From: Dehalococcoidales bacterium
GTDB lineage: Bacteria > Chloroflexota > Dehalococcoidia > Dehalococcoidales > RBG-16-60-22
Direction of reading: 5' to 3'
NCBI GenBank assembly: GCA_016783105.1
Contig: JADHXF010000055.1
Location: 1 to 10,432 of the forward strand
DNA: 10,432 nt
Below the pieces are notes generated by a model that did not search any database, was not told where the DNA came from, and was given only the letters and a program-made list of their open reading frames with translations. Position numbers and translations under genes: made by a program. Shown in pieces: positions 1-7,253 of the stretch (position 1 is its first letter; every line of letters starts with the position of its first letter).

Positions 1-1306
1 TGATCCGCTCCAGGATGGCAGCAAACAGATCTCTGGACACCGCTACCTCGGCCAGTTGGAAGATAATCTGCCGGGCATGACGTACAATCCGTCCCCCCAT
101 CTTGATCAGTTTCACTTGAAGGCTCCGAAGTGACCAGTCGTTGATTGCCTTCGGCAAGCATAGCCTGCGCAGGAAATTACCCAGATTGTAGGCCAGGATG
201 AAAAGCTGCAGCCGTACCTGGTTAGCAACAAACCGGTGGCAGGAGAGCCTGGTCCAGTTTAGGGCATACTTGCCCTCCTTAATCCACTGCTCTGCCGTCC
301 CACGCCTGTTGTAGAAGTGCACCACACCCTCAGGCTTGGCGGAGAGGTTGGTCACGACAAAGCCTACTCGGGGGAATAGCTGTCCCCGGTGCCACTCTAC
401 TTTGGCTACCACCCGCCTGGGATGCTCCCAACTCCCCGCCTTATACTGGAAGTCGTGGTAGCGGATTACGGGCTTCTCAGATAACTCCCCTTCCGGACGT
501 TTCAGCAGGTGCTTAATCTCTCGTTCCAAGATATCGTTGGCTGGCAGACGAATGGCGTACAGGAAACTGTGCTCCTCCAGATACAGGTAAACCTCAGGCT
601 TCGCAAAGGCAGCATCTGCCCTGAAATACAGACGCACTCCAGTCTTTCCATACCGTTTGAAGATGGGCTCCAATGCCTCTCGCCACCCCTCGGCACTGTG
701 CACATTGCCTGGCCTGAGGACTGCTCCCTCACAATCCCCAAACTGGTTAAAACAGAACAGGGGATGGTAGCAGACACACTCAAAATGACCATTGTAGGCT
801 GCTCCTTCCTGCTCTCCATACACGGGGCTCTCCGAGCTGTCCATATCCAGGATGATCCTATGGTGCCGTGTTCGAGTCATCGCATGATCTACCCATTCAG
901 CGTTCAGTTGCCCCAGTCCTCTCAGGTTCTCCTCGGTAATAAGGACTTCGGTCTCAAATCGGCTCAGGGTATTGGTGCTGGCTGCCTGCTTCTCCAGGGC
1001 ACGGCGACCAACCACCGCTTGCATAGCGGGATCTCTAGCCAGCCGTACCGCATCATTGGTGTCCTCGTATCCTGCCAGGCGACTATACACTGACTGCCGC
1101 AACAGGGACACTAGCTCATGCTGCACATTCCTGCCACCGCGGGTCTCTTGTAGATAGGTCGGTGCCATCTCCGCCAATCCCAGTACCCCATCCAGTTCTC
1201 GACAGGCCAGCAGCCCTGCATCCGAGGTTATCCTGGCCCCGTGGAACTCCAGCCTCAGCCGCTTATCGAATTGGAGCTTCAGTACCTCCCTGGTCTTTTC
1301 ACCCAT
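1..1306 (-). CDS. IS1380-family DDE transposase (C-terminus beyond window)
   Basis: The frame is open from an ATG at 1306 to the window edge, giving 435 residues without a stop, close to the usual full length of this family, so only a short C-terminal tail should be missing. Catalytic signatures of the IS1380 group (transposase DDE domain group 1) are present: ILDMDSSE around residues 151-158 followed by PVYGEQEGAAYNGH (first Asp, 154 or 156), FRADAAFAKPEVY with the second Asp at 231, and YNRRGTAEQWIKEGK with the Glu at 339. The C-terminal part (360-380, HRFVANQVRLQLFILAYNLG) is also typical. A GGAGG Shine-Dalgarno lies 6-7 nt before the ATG. The protein would cut and paste the element. All three acidic residues are kept, so it is probably functional. 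Confidence in the family is high. Confidence 0.95.
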   Translation of the reverse strand, partial: MGEKTREVLKLQFDKRLRLEFHGARITSDAGLLACRELDGVLGLAEMAPTYLQETRGGRNVQHELVSLLRQSVYSRLAGYEDTNDAVRLARDPAMQAVVGRRALEKQAASTNTLSRFETEVLITEENLRGLGQLNAEWVDHAMTRTRHHRIILDMDSSESPVYGEQEGAAYNGHFECVCYHPLFCFNQFGDCEGAVLRPGNVHSAEGWREALEPIFKRYGKTGVRLYFRADAAFAKPEVYLYLEEHSFLYAIRLPANDILEREIKHLLKRPEGELSEKPVIRYHDFQYKAGSWEHPRRVVAKVEWHRGQLFPRVGFVVTNLSAKPEGVVHFYNRRGTAEQWIKEGKYALNWTRLSCHRFVANQVRLQLFILAYNLGNFLRRLCLPKAINDWSLRSLQVKLIKMGGRIVRHARQIIFQLAEVAVSRDLFAAILERI

Positions 1307-1321
1307 TGGGTTCCTCCAATT

Positions 1322-1406
1322 AGCCCCATCTGATGAAGCTAAACAAGGGGCTTTTGAAGCTATTTTACCATAGGAGCCTGCCTATGTTCCCAGTTTGATA
1401 TGGGAA
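1322..1406 (-). repeat. Three hairpins in the IS leader upstream of the transposase
   Basis: Three inverted repeats fill the leader between the IS edge and the transposase: TTCCCA/TGGGAA (1387-1392 with 1401-1406), directly abutting CATAGG/CCTATG (1369-1374 with 1381-1386), and AGCCCC/GGGGCT (1322-1327 with 1347-1352). The last ends just upstream of the ribosome binding site at about 1311-1318. All arms are perfect. Structures in IS leaders are known to blunt transposase expression from outside transcription; here the upstream uvrA-MFS transcript would run into them. That role is inferred. Confidence 0.6.
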
Positions 1407-2581
1407 ATGCGGGTTAGAAGCATCCAGAACACGATTTGATAGCTCTGCGTTATGTCAAATATATACCCGGCGAGGAACGGGCCGGCAGCACCTCCGAGAG
1501 TACCAGCAAAGTAAATGATGCCGAAAATAACACCGTGCGCTCTGGTACCGAATAGCTCGGCAGCCATCGGCGAAACCATGACAAAGAAACCGCCATGAGC
1601 AAAGCCATAGATAACGGCAAACAGGTAGAACATCCACAGTTCCCTGACGATCTGCAACCAGATAAAACTGGCTATGATAATAATAAAGCAGATAATCCAC
1701 GACCTCTTGCGGCCTATTTTGTCGCTGGCGGTACCCATGATGAACCTGCCCGTCATGCTAACGCCGCCGATAGTGGACAGAACGCCGGCGGCCCCGGTCG
1801 CTGATAGGCCAACATCGGTGGCATGCGGCACGATATGAACGACGATGGTGAGCAAGCAATAAATTGCGGAAAAATAGGCCAGACTGATTATCCAGAACTG
1901 TCTTGTCCGGACTACCTCACGGAGGGATAAACCCGACTCCATCGATTCAGAAGCGGTTGACACTGTACTTTCTGCACCATCGGGAAGCAGGCCCATTTGC
2001 TGCGGGTTCCGTCGGAACAACAGAGCAATCAAGACGAAAAGAACGAGAGCTGCGGCGCCAATAATAAGATAGGAAGAACGCCAGTCATAAGCGGCAATCA
2101 GTGCCGTGGCAATCAGCGGCACCATCAGCTGTCCGGCATCGGTACCTACTTTGACAACGCCGGTCATCATGCCCCGTTTGCGGACAAACCACCGGGCAAC
2201 CGTTGACAGAGTAACGATATCGTGACTGGCCATGCCCGTGCCGACGATGACACCGTAGAACAGGTACAGCTGCCACGGAGCCTGGAGCAGCGACATCAGC
2301 AGACAACCCCCGCCGAGGAAAAGGCCGGAAACTACCATGATGACCCGCGGCCCGAAACGGTCATTTAGCCGACCAGCAAATATCCCCATAAAGCCAACAA
2401 AGAGCGTAGCGAGCGATGAGGCACCGGAAATCATCGCCCTTGACCAACCAAACTCGTTCAGCAGGGGCTTGAAGAAAATGCCATAAGTAAAGAACGCGCC
2501 AACGCTAACCAACTGTATGGCAAAGCCGGCCGCCACAATGACATAGCCATAAAAAAAAGGGGGCTGCTTTTGCTCCATCAT
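1382..2581 (-). CDS. MFS transporter, oxalate/formate-antiporter (OFA/MCT-like) type, C-terminus truncated by IS
   Basis: This is a 12-helix type carrier of the major facilitator superfamily. It starts with FFYGYVIVAAGFAIQ (TM1) and has the loop 2-3 signature GRLNDRFGPRV (70-80), its repeat GTASDKIGRKRSW (283-295) between TM8 and TM9, and the FRRNPQQMGLLPDG stretch (189-202) before the cytoplasmic loop that is characteristic of OFA/monocarboxylate-type carriers. Substrate is likely a small organic anion, but this cannot be read from sequence. After GPFLAGYIFDITQSYQIVFW (367-386) the family normally continues through TM12 and a polar tail. Here the frame switches after residue 389 into TRISHIKLGT, which is encoded by the insertion-sequence end, and stops. 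About 20-30 residues are missing, so function is doubtful. There is no clear Shine-Dalgarno before either ATG (2581 or 2578). It lies 40 bp behind uvrA on the same strand and may be cotranscribed. Confidence 0.88.
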   Translation of the reverse strand: MMEQKQPPFFYGYVIVAAGFAIQLVSVGAFFTYGIFFKPLLNEFGWSRAMISGASSLATLFVGFMGIFAGRLNDRFGPRVIMVVSGLFLGGGCLLMSLLQAPWQLYLFYGVIVGTGMASHDIVTLSTVARWFVRKRGMMTGVVKVGTDAGQLMVPLIATALIAAYDWRSSYLIIGAAALVLFVLIALLFRRNPQQMGLLPDGAESTVSTASESMESGLSLREVVRTRQFWIISLAYFSAIYCLLTIVVHIVPHATDVGLSATGAAGVLSTIGGVSMTGRFIMGTASDKIGRKRSWIICFIIIIASFIWLQIVRELWMFYLFAVIYGFAHGGFFVMVSPMAAELFGTRAHGVIFGIIYFAGTLGGAAGPFLAGYIFDITQSYQIVFWMLLTRISHIKLGT

Positions 2582-2621
2582 ACTTAATTCTTAAATACCT
2601 GAATCGTGATATGAAATGGTT

Positions 2622-5465
2622 CTAGCCGGTCAGCGCCGGCGCAACATTTTTAGACAGCACTCTACCCAGATACTGTCCGGTGGCCGAGCTCTTCACCTGT
2701 GTTATCTCTTCTGGAGTTCCGGTAGCAACCACATAACCCCCCAGGTCTCCGGCGCCGGGGCCAAGGTCGATGATATGGTCAGCGTTCTTGATTACGTCCA
2801 GGTGGTGCTCGATAACCACCACCGTATTACCCGTCTCCACGAGCCGCTGCAGCACCGTCAGCAGCGCCGCCACGTCTTCGAAAGAGAGCCCGGTGGTCGG
2901 TTCATCCAGAATGTAAAGCGTTTTTCCGGTAGCGCGGCGTGACAGCTCGGTGGACAGCTTCACGCGCTGTGCTTCCCCTCCGGAAAGTGTTGGCGCTGGC
3001 TGGCCGAGGTGGATATAGCCTAATCCAACGTCACGCAGCGTTTGAAGCTTTTTCCTTACCTTGGGGAAGTTGGTGAAGAAGGCAAGCGCCTGTTCCACCG
3101 TCATGTCAAGGACTTCGGCGATATTCTTATCCTTGAACCGTATCTCCAGCGCCTCCCGGTTATAGCGTTGGCCCTTGCATACCTCGCAGGGAACGGTGAC
3201 ATCGGGAAGGAACTGCATCTCAATCTGGATAAACCCTTCCCCGCGGCAGGCCTCGCAGCGTCCCCCTTTCACGTTGAAAGAGAAGCGACCCGGCGCATAA
3301 CCCCTCAGCCGGGCCTCGGGAACGGCGGCAAAAAACTCGCGAATTGGCGTAAACATACCGGTATAGGTAGCCGGGTTGCTCCGCGGCGTACGACCAATCG
3401 GCGACTGGTCAATATTGACCACCTTATCGACATGCTCCATACCGACGATTTCGTCACAGTCGCCGGCCCTCTCCCGCGACCGGTAGAAAACCTGGGCGAG
3501 TTTCCGGTACAGAATCTCATCAATTAAGGTGCTCTTACCACTGCCGGAGACGCCGGTAACACAGACAAACTTGCCCAGCGGGATACGGACCTCAATATCC
3601 TTCAGATTATTCTGCCTTGCCCCCCGGACCACGATTTCACCACCATTGCCGGGACGTCGCCTGCCGGGCACCGGAATCTGCCTGGTGCCGCTGAGGTACT
3701 GGCCGGTGACTGATTCCACGCTGGCCATAATATCAGCCAGCGTGCCCATGGCCACAATCTTCCCGCCGCGTTCCCCCGCCCCCGGCCCCATATCGATGAT
3801 GTGGTCGGCGGCGCGCATCATGGCTTCATCGTGCTCAACGACCAGTATCGTATTGCCCAGATCCCGCAACCGTTTCAGGGTATTAATGAGGCGGGCGTCA
3901 TCTGCCGGGTGCAGCCCCACGGTGGGTTCATCGCAGATGTACAGCACACCCATGAGCCCGCTGCCAATCTGCGTGGCCAGCCGTATCCGCTGCGCTTCGC
4001 CACCGCTCAAGGTCGCAGAGGCGCGGTCAATGGTCAGATATTCAAGACCCACATCTTTCAGGAAGCCAAGTCGCGACTGAATCTCCTTTAAAATTTCCCG
4101 GGCAATCATCTTCTCCCGCTCACTGAGCACCTTGTCGCCAATTTCGGTTACCCACTCCAGCTCGTGCACCACCGACATTTCGCCGACATCCATAATATCC
4201 CGGCCGCCGATGGTCACCGCCAGCGATTCCGGTTTCAGCCGCTTGCCCTGACAAACGGGACACGGCGTGGAGACCATGTAGCGTTCAATGTCCGCCCGCG
4301 AGTTCTCCGATTCGGTGTCACGGTAGAGACGCCCCATTCTGGGAATCACGCCTTCAAAACCACTGAAATGCTCCCTGACCCGCCCGAAACGACTCCGATA
4401 CCGGTACCATTCCCCCTCTTCGCCATAAAGCAACAGGTTCAGTTGTTTCTCCGTGAGGTTCTTGACCGGGGTGTTCAGTGAGAAATCGTAATTTCTCGCC
4501 AGCGAATCGAGCTGATAGAAGTACCACGATTGAAACTGCCAGGGGCGAATTGCCCCCTCAGCAATGGACAAATCCTTATTTGGGATAACCAGCTCGGGGT
4601 CGATTTCCAGCTTGACCCCAAGGCCGGAACATTCCGGGCAGGCGCCGTGCGGGCTGTTGAAACTGAAAGTGCGGGGCGTTATCTCGCCGAGGCTGATGCC
4701 GTCATAGACGCAGGCAAAGTGTTCGGAGAAGAGCAACTCCTCACCATCAACTATGGAAACGAGCACCATCCCCGCGCCGAGCTTGAGGGCTGTCTCCACC
4801 GAATCGGCAATCCGCTGCCTTTCGCCCTGCCCGACAACCAGACGGTCGACCACCGCCTCAATGGAGTGCTTTTTGTTCTTATCCAGCTGGAACTCTTCGG
4901 AAAGGTCATGAATCTCACCGTCAATCCTTACCCGAACATAGCCCGCCTTGCGCAAATCCATAAAAACCTGCTGGTACTCCCCTTTGCGGTCGCGGATGAG
5001 CGGCGCCATAATCATGATGCGGCTGCCCTCGGGAAGCCCCTGGACTGCATCCACAATCTGCTGCACCGTCTGGGTGGTGATTTCCCGCCCGCACTTGGGG
5101 CAGTGGGGGTGGCCAACCCGTGCGAAGAGCAGCCTCAGGTAATCGTAAACCTCCGTGACCGTGCCTACAGTGGAACGAGGGTTCTTGCTCGGGCCTTTCT
5201 GGTCGATGGAAATGGCCGGGCTCAGGCCCTCGATGTAGTCGACGTCGGGCTTTTCCATCCGGCCCAGAAATTGACGGGCATACGCCGAGAGCGACTCCAC
5301 ATATCGACGCTGCCCCTCGGCGTAGATGGTGTCAAAAGCCAGCGAGCTTTTACCACTGCCGGAGACGCCGGTGATAACCACCAGCTTATCGCGTGGTATA
5401 ACCACGTCTATATTTTTCAGGTTGTGCTCGCGGGCACCTTTAACCACAATGGAATCCAGCGGCAT
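2622..5465 (-). CDS. uvrA: Excinuclease ABC subunit A (UvrA), DNA-damage recognition ATPase
   Basis: UvrA dimers find bulky DNA lesions and load UvrB in nucleotide excision repair. The 947 residues match the normal size. In order: Walker [10 protein letters not shown] (33-41); first zinc site CPKC (122-125); UvrB-binding/insertion region; CPEC (276-279) and CPVC (402-405) motifs; ABC signature [12 protein letters not shown] (486-497) with Walker [13 protein letters not shown] (508-519) and VVEHD; second Walker [10 protein letters not shown] (638-646); zinc module CEACRGEG...CEVC (737-763); second signature [11 protein letters not shown] (827-837) and Walker [11 protein letters not shown] (851-860) followed by VIEHH. 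One oddity: the second D-loop reads TTGLSFED where most UvrA proteins have GLHFED. The ATG at 5465 is preceded by GGAAGG at 9 nt. The upstream promoter is divergent from smr; the MFS gene follows after 40 bp. Confidence 0.98.
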   Translation of the reverse strand: MPLDSIVVKGAREHNLKNIDVVIPRDKLVVITGVSGSGKSSLAFDTIYAEGQRRYVESLSAYARQFLGRMEKPDVDYIEGLSPAISIDQKGPSKNPRSTVGTVTEVYDYLRLLFARVGHPHCPKCGREITTQTVQQIVDAVQGLPEGSRIMIMAPLIRDRKGEYQQVFMDLRKAGYVRVRIDGEIHDLSEEFQLDKNKKHSIEAVVDRLVVGQGERQRIADSVETALKLGAGMVLVSIVDGEELLFSEHFACVYDGISLGEITPRTFSFNSPHGACPECSGLGVKLEIDPELVIPNKDLSIAEGAIRPWQFQSWYFYQLDSLARNYDFSLNTPVKNLTEKQLNLLLYGEEGEWYRYRSRFGRVREHFSGFEGVIPRMGRLYRDTESENSRADIERYMVSTPCPVCQGKRLKPESLAVTIGGRDIMDVGEMSVVHELEWVTEIGDKVLSEREKMIAREILKEIQSRLGFLKDVGLEYLTIDRASATLSGGEAQRIRLATQIGSGLMGVLYICDEPTVGLHPADDARLINTLKRLRDLGNTILVVEHDEAMMRAADHIIDMGPGAGERGGKIVAMGTLADIMASVESVTGQYLSGTRQIPVPGRRRPGNGGEIVVRGARQNNLKDIEVRIPLGKFVCVTGVSGSGKSTLIDEILYRKLAQVFYRSRERAGDCDEIVGMEHVDKVVNIDQSPIGRTPRSNPATYTGMFTPIREFFAAVPEARLRGYAPGRFSFNVKGGRCEACRGEGFIQIEMQFLPDVTVPCEVCKGQRYNREALEIRFKDKNIAEVLDMTVEQALAFFTNFPKVRKKLQTLRDVGLGYIHLGQPAPTLSGGEAQRVKLSTELSRRATGKTLYILDEPTTGLSFEDVAALLTVLQRLVETGNTVVVIEHHLDVIKNADHIIDLGPGAGDLGGYVVATGTPEEITQVKSSATGQYLGRVLSKNVAPALTG

Positions 5466-5498
5466 TTTTCAGAACCTTCCCATTTCTAGTCCAGAATT

Positions 5499-5528
5499 AT
5501 TCTAACACTGGAGCGGCAGCCCTAACAA
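5499..5528 (-). promoter_or_regulatory. uvrA promoter (extended -10)
   Basis: On the minus strand, TTGTTA (5528-5523), an 18-nt spacer and TAGAAT (5504-5499) with TG one base upstream give a good sigma-70-like promoter. The predicted start is near 5492, leaving a 26-nt leader that contains the GGAAGG ribosome binding site. No SOS (LexA) box was recognised. Confidence 0.6.
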
Positions 5529-5532
5529 GAAT

Positions 5533-5561
5533 TTGTTCCCCATGATATCAGGTGCTACAAT
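5533..5561 (+). promoter_or_regulatory. smr promoter (extended -10), divergent from uvrA
   Basis: TTGTTC (5533-5538), a 17-nt spacer and TGCTACAAT (extended -10; hexamer 5556-5561) form a clear promoter. The predicted start is about 5568, ten bases before the ATG at 5578. The two -35 boxes of this and the uvrA promoter are separated by only 4 bp. This promoter covers the upstream in-frame starts TTG 5533 and ATG 5542, so they are unlikely to be used. Confidence 0.65.
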
Positions 5562-5577
5562 CAAGACACGGGTTTTT

Positions 5578-5862
5578 ATGCACAGATACGAATATCAAAG
5601 AAAAAAGATAACGGTCACGGACGAGATACGCCTTCGCCACCTCACGGTTGACGAAGCGCTGTTTCTGCTTGACCAGTACCTGCACGATGCTTTCATGTCC
5701 GGCCTTTATCAGGTCAGGGTGGTTCACGGCAAGGGTACCGGGACACTTCGTCAGGCCATCCAAAAGGTGCTGGCAGAACATCCGCTGGTAAAATCATACC
5801 GCATAGGCGAGTACGGTGAGGGAGGCAGCGGGGTTACCATCGTACAGCTCGCCGATAAGTAA
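5578..5862 (+). CDS. Stand-alone Smr-domain protein (MutS2/SmrB C-terminal-like)
   Basis: This 94-residue protein is essentially one Smr domain: an N-terminal strand and helix (TVDEALFLLDQYLHDAF, 23-39), VRVVHGKGTGTLRQAI (46-61) with the hallmark HGKGTG at 50-55, then PLVKSYRIGEYGEGGSGVTIVQL (69-91). Smr domains bind branched nucleic acid or cleave mRNA/DNA, and in MutS2/SmrB they act in recombination control and stalled-ribosome rescue. The usual LDLRG or LDLHG signature before the first helix is replaced here by IRLRHLT (17-23): the acidic residue and glycine are lost, so nuclease activity is questionable. The start ATG 5578 was chosen because the promoter overlaps the upstream alternatives (TTG 5533, ATG 5542); there is no Shine-Dalgarno and the leader would be only about 10 nt. 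It is divergent from uvrA, which hints at, but does not prove, a DNA-repair role. Confidence 0.9.
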   Translation: MHRYEYQRKKITVTDEIRLRHLTVDEALFLLDQYLHDAFMSGLYQVRVVHGKGTGTLRQAIQKVLAEHPLVKSYRIGEYGEGGSGVTIVQLADK

Positions 5863-5870
5863 CCGGGCAA

Positions 5871-5880
5871 CCCCCCCCCC
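5871..5880. repeat. C10 homopolymer tract
   Basis: Ten consecutive C residues lie 8 bp after the smr stop and 14 bp before the tRNA-His -35 box. A second tract of eight C lies at 7141-7148. Such tracts are slippage-prone in replication and in sequencing. This one is outside any coding region. Confidence 0.9.
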
Positions 5881-5894
5881 TAACACGCACCAAC

Positions 5895-5924
5895 TTGAAA
5901 GCAAGGCTGTTTTTCCGCTATAAT
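5895..5924 (+). promoter_or_regulatory. tRNA-His promoter
   Basis: TTGAAA (5895-5900), an 18-nt spacer and the consensus TATAAT (5919-5924) place transcription start at about 5931, 7 nt before the mature tRNA. This is the best-matching promoter in the window. Confidence 0.75.
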
Positions 5925-5937
5925 GGCCTTGGCCTGT

Positions 5938-6014
5938 GGTGAGTGTAGCCGAGTGGTTAAGGCGCCAGGTTGTGGCCCTGGAGAACGAGGGTTCGAACCC
6001 CTCCACTCACCCCA
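5938..6014 (+). tRNA. tRNA-His (anticodon GTG), CCA encoded
   Basis: The acceptor stem GTGAGTG (5939-5945) pairs perfectly with CACTCAC (6004-6010). The extra G-1 at 5938 faces the discriminator C at 6011, the identity pair unique to tRNA-His. The anticodon arm is CCAGG-TTGTGGC-CCTGG with anticodon GTG. The T arm GAGGG-TTCGAAC-CCCTC is perfect. CCA is encoded at 6012-6014. The SDR stop codon on the other strand is only 4 bp away, so there is no room for a conventional terminator before the SDR gene. Confidence 0.97.
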
Positions 6015-6018
6015 ACCT

Positions 6019-6849
6019 TTATTTCTTTCCCTTCCTCTTCTCCGCTTCTTCTTTTTTCACCCTGACGTAGGTATCCCAGTCCACACCGATGGCAACCGGC
6101 ACGGTGATACCGCCATCAACCGCCAGATTGATACCGGTAATCATCCGGGCGCGGTCAGAGGCCAGAAATACCGCTGCATCGGCAATATCTTCCGGAGTCG
6201 GCATGTCACGCAACGGATACCATTTCTTCATTGCCTCCAGGCGCTCCGGTGTGGTGCCCGCCTTAAGCATCGGGGTGATGATATTGCCGGGAGAAATGCC
6301 ATTGACGGTAATCTGATATGGCCCAAGCTCGAAGGAAAGCTGGCGGGTCAACCCCCAGATACCTGATTTGGATGAGGTATAGGAAACGCCACCAATCATG
6401 GTCATTCTCTCGCCGGAATATGAGATGGTATTGATGATACGGCCACCACCCCGCTGCCTCATCGAGGGAACCACTGCCTTGCTGCAGTTGAAGGCGCCGC
6501 CCATATTGACGGACAGAACCCGCTCCCACTCCTCTTTCTCCGTATCTTCAATCAAAAGATGATTAGTCACCCCAGCGTTATTCACCAGTATGTCAATACC
6601 ACCCCACTCCGCCACTATCTGGTCGACCATCTTGCTGACTTCAGCTTCATCGGCCACGTTGGCCATCACCGCCATGGCGCGGTTGCCCATTTCCCGTATC
6701 TCACTGGCCGTATTTTCAGCATTTCCCTGATTGACATCATTGACGGCGATGTCCACGCCTTCCCTGGCCAGCCCAAGTGCGATAGCTTTCCCGATACCGC
6801 TCCCGCTGCCGGTAACCAGCGCGATTTTACCCTTTAAACCTGTTTCCAT
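6019..6849 (-). CDS. Short-chain dehydrogenase/reductase (classical SDR, NAD-type)
   Basis: This is a 276-residue classical SDR (numbers here count one extra N-terminal residue if TTG 6852 is used). Seen: cofactor motif TGSGSGIG (14-21), Asp39 at the end of the second strand (favours NAD(H) over NADP(H)), NNAG (91-94), Asn116 in SVNMGG, catalytic Ser (SYS, 144-146), YTSSK with Tyr158 and Lys162, SPG (187-189) and DGG near the end of the Rossmann fold. This is the FabG-like/3-oxoacyl or polyol dehydrogenase class; the substrate cannot be assigned. The C-terminal extension (about 255-277) ends in a lysine-rich tail (KKEEAEKRKGKK), which is unusual for the family and likely surface-exposed. The ATG at 6849 was preferred; GGGGG 9-10 nt upstream may serve as a weak ribosome binding site. 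It is convergent with tRNA-His. Confidence 0.93.
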   Translation of the reverse strand: METGLKGKIALVTGSGSGIGKAIALGLAREGVDIAVNDVNQGNAENTASEIREMGNRAMAVMANVADEAEVSKMVDQIVAEWGGIDILVNNAGVTNHLLIEDTEKEEWERVLSVNMGGAFNCSKAVVPSMRQRGGGRIINTISYSGERMTMIGGVSYTSSKSGIWGLTRQLSFELGPYQITVNGISPGNIITPMLKAGTTPERLEAMKKWYPLRDMPTPEDIADAAVFLASDRARMITGINLAVDGGITVPVAIGVDWDTYVRVKKEEAEKRKGKK

Positions 6850-6868
6850 CAATCTTTACCCCCGTTTG

Positions 6869-6898
6869 ATTAGAACCTGTCAGTTCACACTTTGTCAA
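6869..6898 (-). promoter_or_regulatory. Candidate SDR promoter
   Basis: On the minus strand, a consensus TTGACA (6898-6893), an 18-nt spacer and TCTAAT (6874-6869) point to a start near 6862. That leaves a leader of only about 12 nt, which overlaps the G-rich candidate ribosome binding site, so the assignment is tentative. Confidence 0.45.
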
Positions 6899-6919
6899 GC
6901 TGGACAAATCGTCAAATCG

Positions 6920-6948
6920 TTGCCGCGGTTGCACTCATCAGGGATAAT
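6920..6948 (+). promoter_or_regulatory. Promoter in front of the tRNA-Arg fragment
   Basis: TTGCCG (6920-6925), a 17-nt spacer and GATAAT (6943-6948) predict a start near 6955, about 2 nt before the first base of the tRNA-like sequence. The spacing fits a native tRNA promoter left behind with its truncated gene. Confidence 0.5.
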
Positions 6949-6956
6949 TGGTACGT

Positions 6957-6994
6957 GCGCCTACAGCTCAGCGGACAGAGCATCGGTCTTCGGA
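6957..6994 (+). pseudogene. tRNA-Arg(TCG) 5' half, broken after the anticodon loop
   Basis: Starting at 6957, GCGCC begins an acceptor strand. The D arm GCTC-AGCGGACA-GAGC (6966-6981) is perfect and typical. The anticodon 5' stem TCGGT (6983-6987) and loop CTTCGGA (6988-6994), with anticodon TCG, match bacterial tRNA-Arg. The next five bases (TTTGC) cannot pair with TCGGT, and no variable arm, T arm or 3' acceptor follows. Position 8 is C instead of the near-universal T. It is therefore a truncated gene remnant, with identity resting on the D arm and anticodon arm. Confidence 0.75.
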
Positions 6995-7024
6995 TTTGCC
7001 GTTAGCTATGAAAACAGGTGTCTT

Positions 7025-7084
7025 TAGCTTCAAAACGGTTAAAACAGGTTATTGCCTGTAAGCGTGTTTTGAAGCTAGTTTTTT
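7025..7084 (+). terminator. Large two-level inverted repeat with T6 tail
   Basis: TAGCTTCAAAAC (7025-7036) and GTTTTGAAGCTA (7066-7077) are perfect 12-bp inverted arms. Inside them sits a second perfect hairpin, ACAGG/CCTGT (7044-7048 with 7055-7059, 6-nt loop). One base after the outer arm comes TTTTTT (7079-7084). As RNA this could act as an intrinsic terminator for transcription from the tRNA-Arg fragment promoter. It could also be the end structure of a small mobile element. The outer stem is AT-rich, so terminator strength is uncertain. Confidence 0.55.
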
Positions 7085-7200
7085 CCATTACCGTTATCCT
7101 GAATTTGAGGCGGCGGCGCCCCCTTTATAAATAACAATTACCCCCCCCTATAAAATCGTTCCTTTTTACCTATTACAATCTGACGGTTTGTTGCGTTTGG

Positions 7201-7229
7201 GCTTGTTATAGAGATCACTGCCAACAAGC
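7201..7229. repeat. Inverted repeat upstream of the reductase gene
   Basis: GCTTGTT (7201-7207) and AACAAGC (7223-7229) are perfect 7-bp arms 15 bp apart, about 25 bp upstream of the candidate promoter. They could be an operator half-site pair for a regulator of the downstream reductase; no regulator gene is present in the window. Confidence 0.4.
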
Positions 7230-7253
7230 GGGGTATTAGGATAGCTATAAAAG

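Larger units (their letters stand above)
1..1414 (-). mobile_element. IS1380-family insertion sequence, partial (one end plus transposase)
   Basis: The transposase gene and about 108 bp of leader form the upstream end of an insertion sequence; the other end lies off the left edge. The outer boundary is placed near 1410-1414, because the neighbouring MFS protein stops resembling its family there and because the minus strand from that point (CCCGCATTTCCCA...) leads into a hairpin-rich leader, as an IS end would. The exact terminal inverted repeat and target duplication cannot be checked with only one end visible. The intact transposase suggests a recent or still active copy. Confidence 0.8.

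Noticed and set aside
509..1093. Plus-strand open frame inside the IS
   Set aside because: Antisense to the intact DDE transposase, with no motifs and no ribosome binding site.
1352..1362. Eleven-base match TTTTGAAGCTA shared with 7067-7077
   Set aside because: Matches of this length are expected by chance in a window of 10 kb, and the flanks do not agree.
2626..2641. GCCGG/CCGGC repeat at the uvrA stop as a terminator
   Set aside because: Stem is only 5 bp, mostly inside the coding region, and no T tract follows on the minus strand; cotranscription with the MFS gene remains possible.
4530..5489. Long plus-strand open frame opposite uvrA (319 codons)
   Set aside because: It lies fully antisense to the well-conserved uvrA sequence, has no ribosome binding site or family resemblance, and its openness follows from uvrA codon use.
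7001..7084. Integron attC-like site
   Set aside because: The repeat lacks the RYYYAAC/GTTRRRY core sites and there is no integrase or cassette array.
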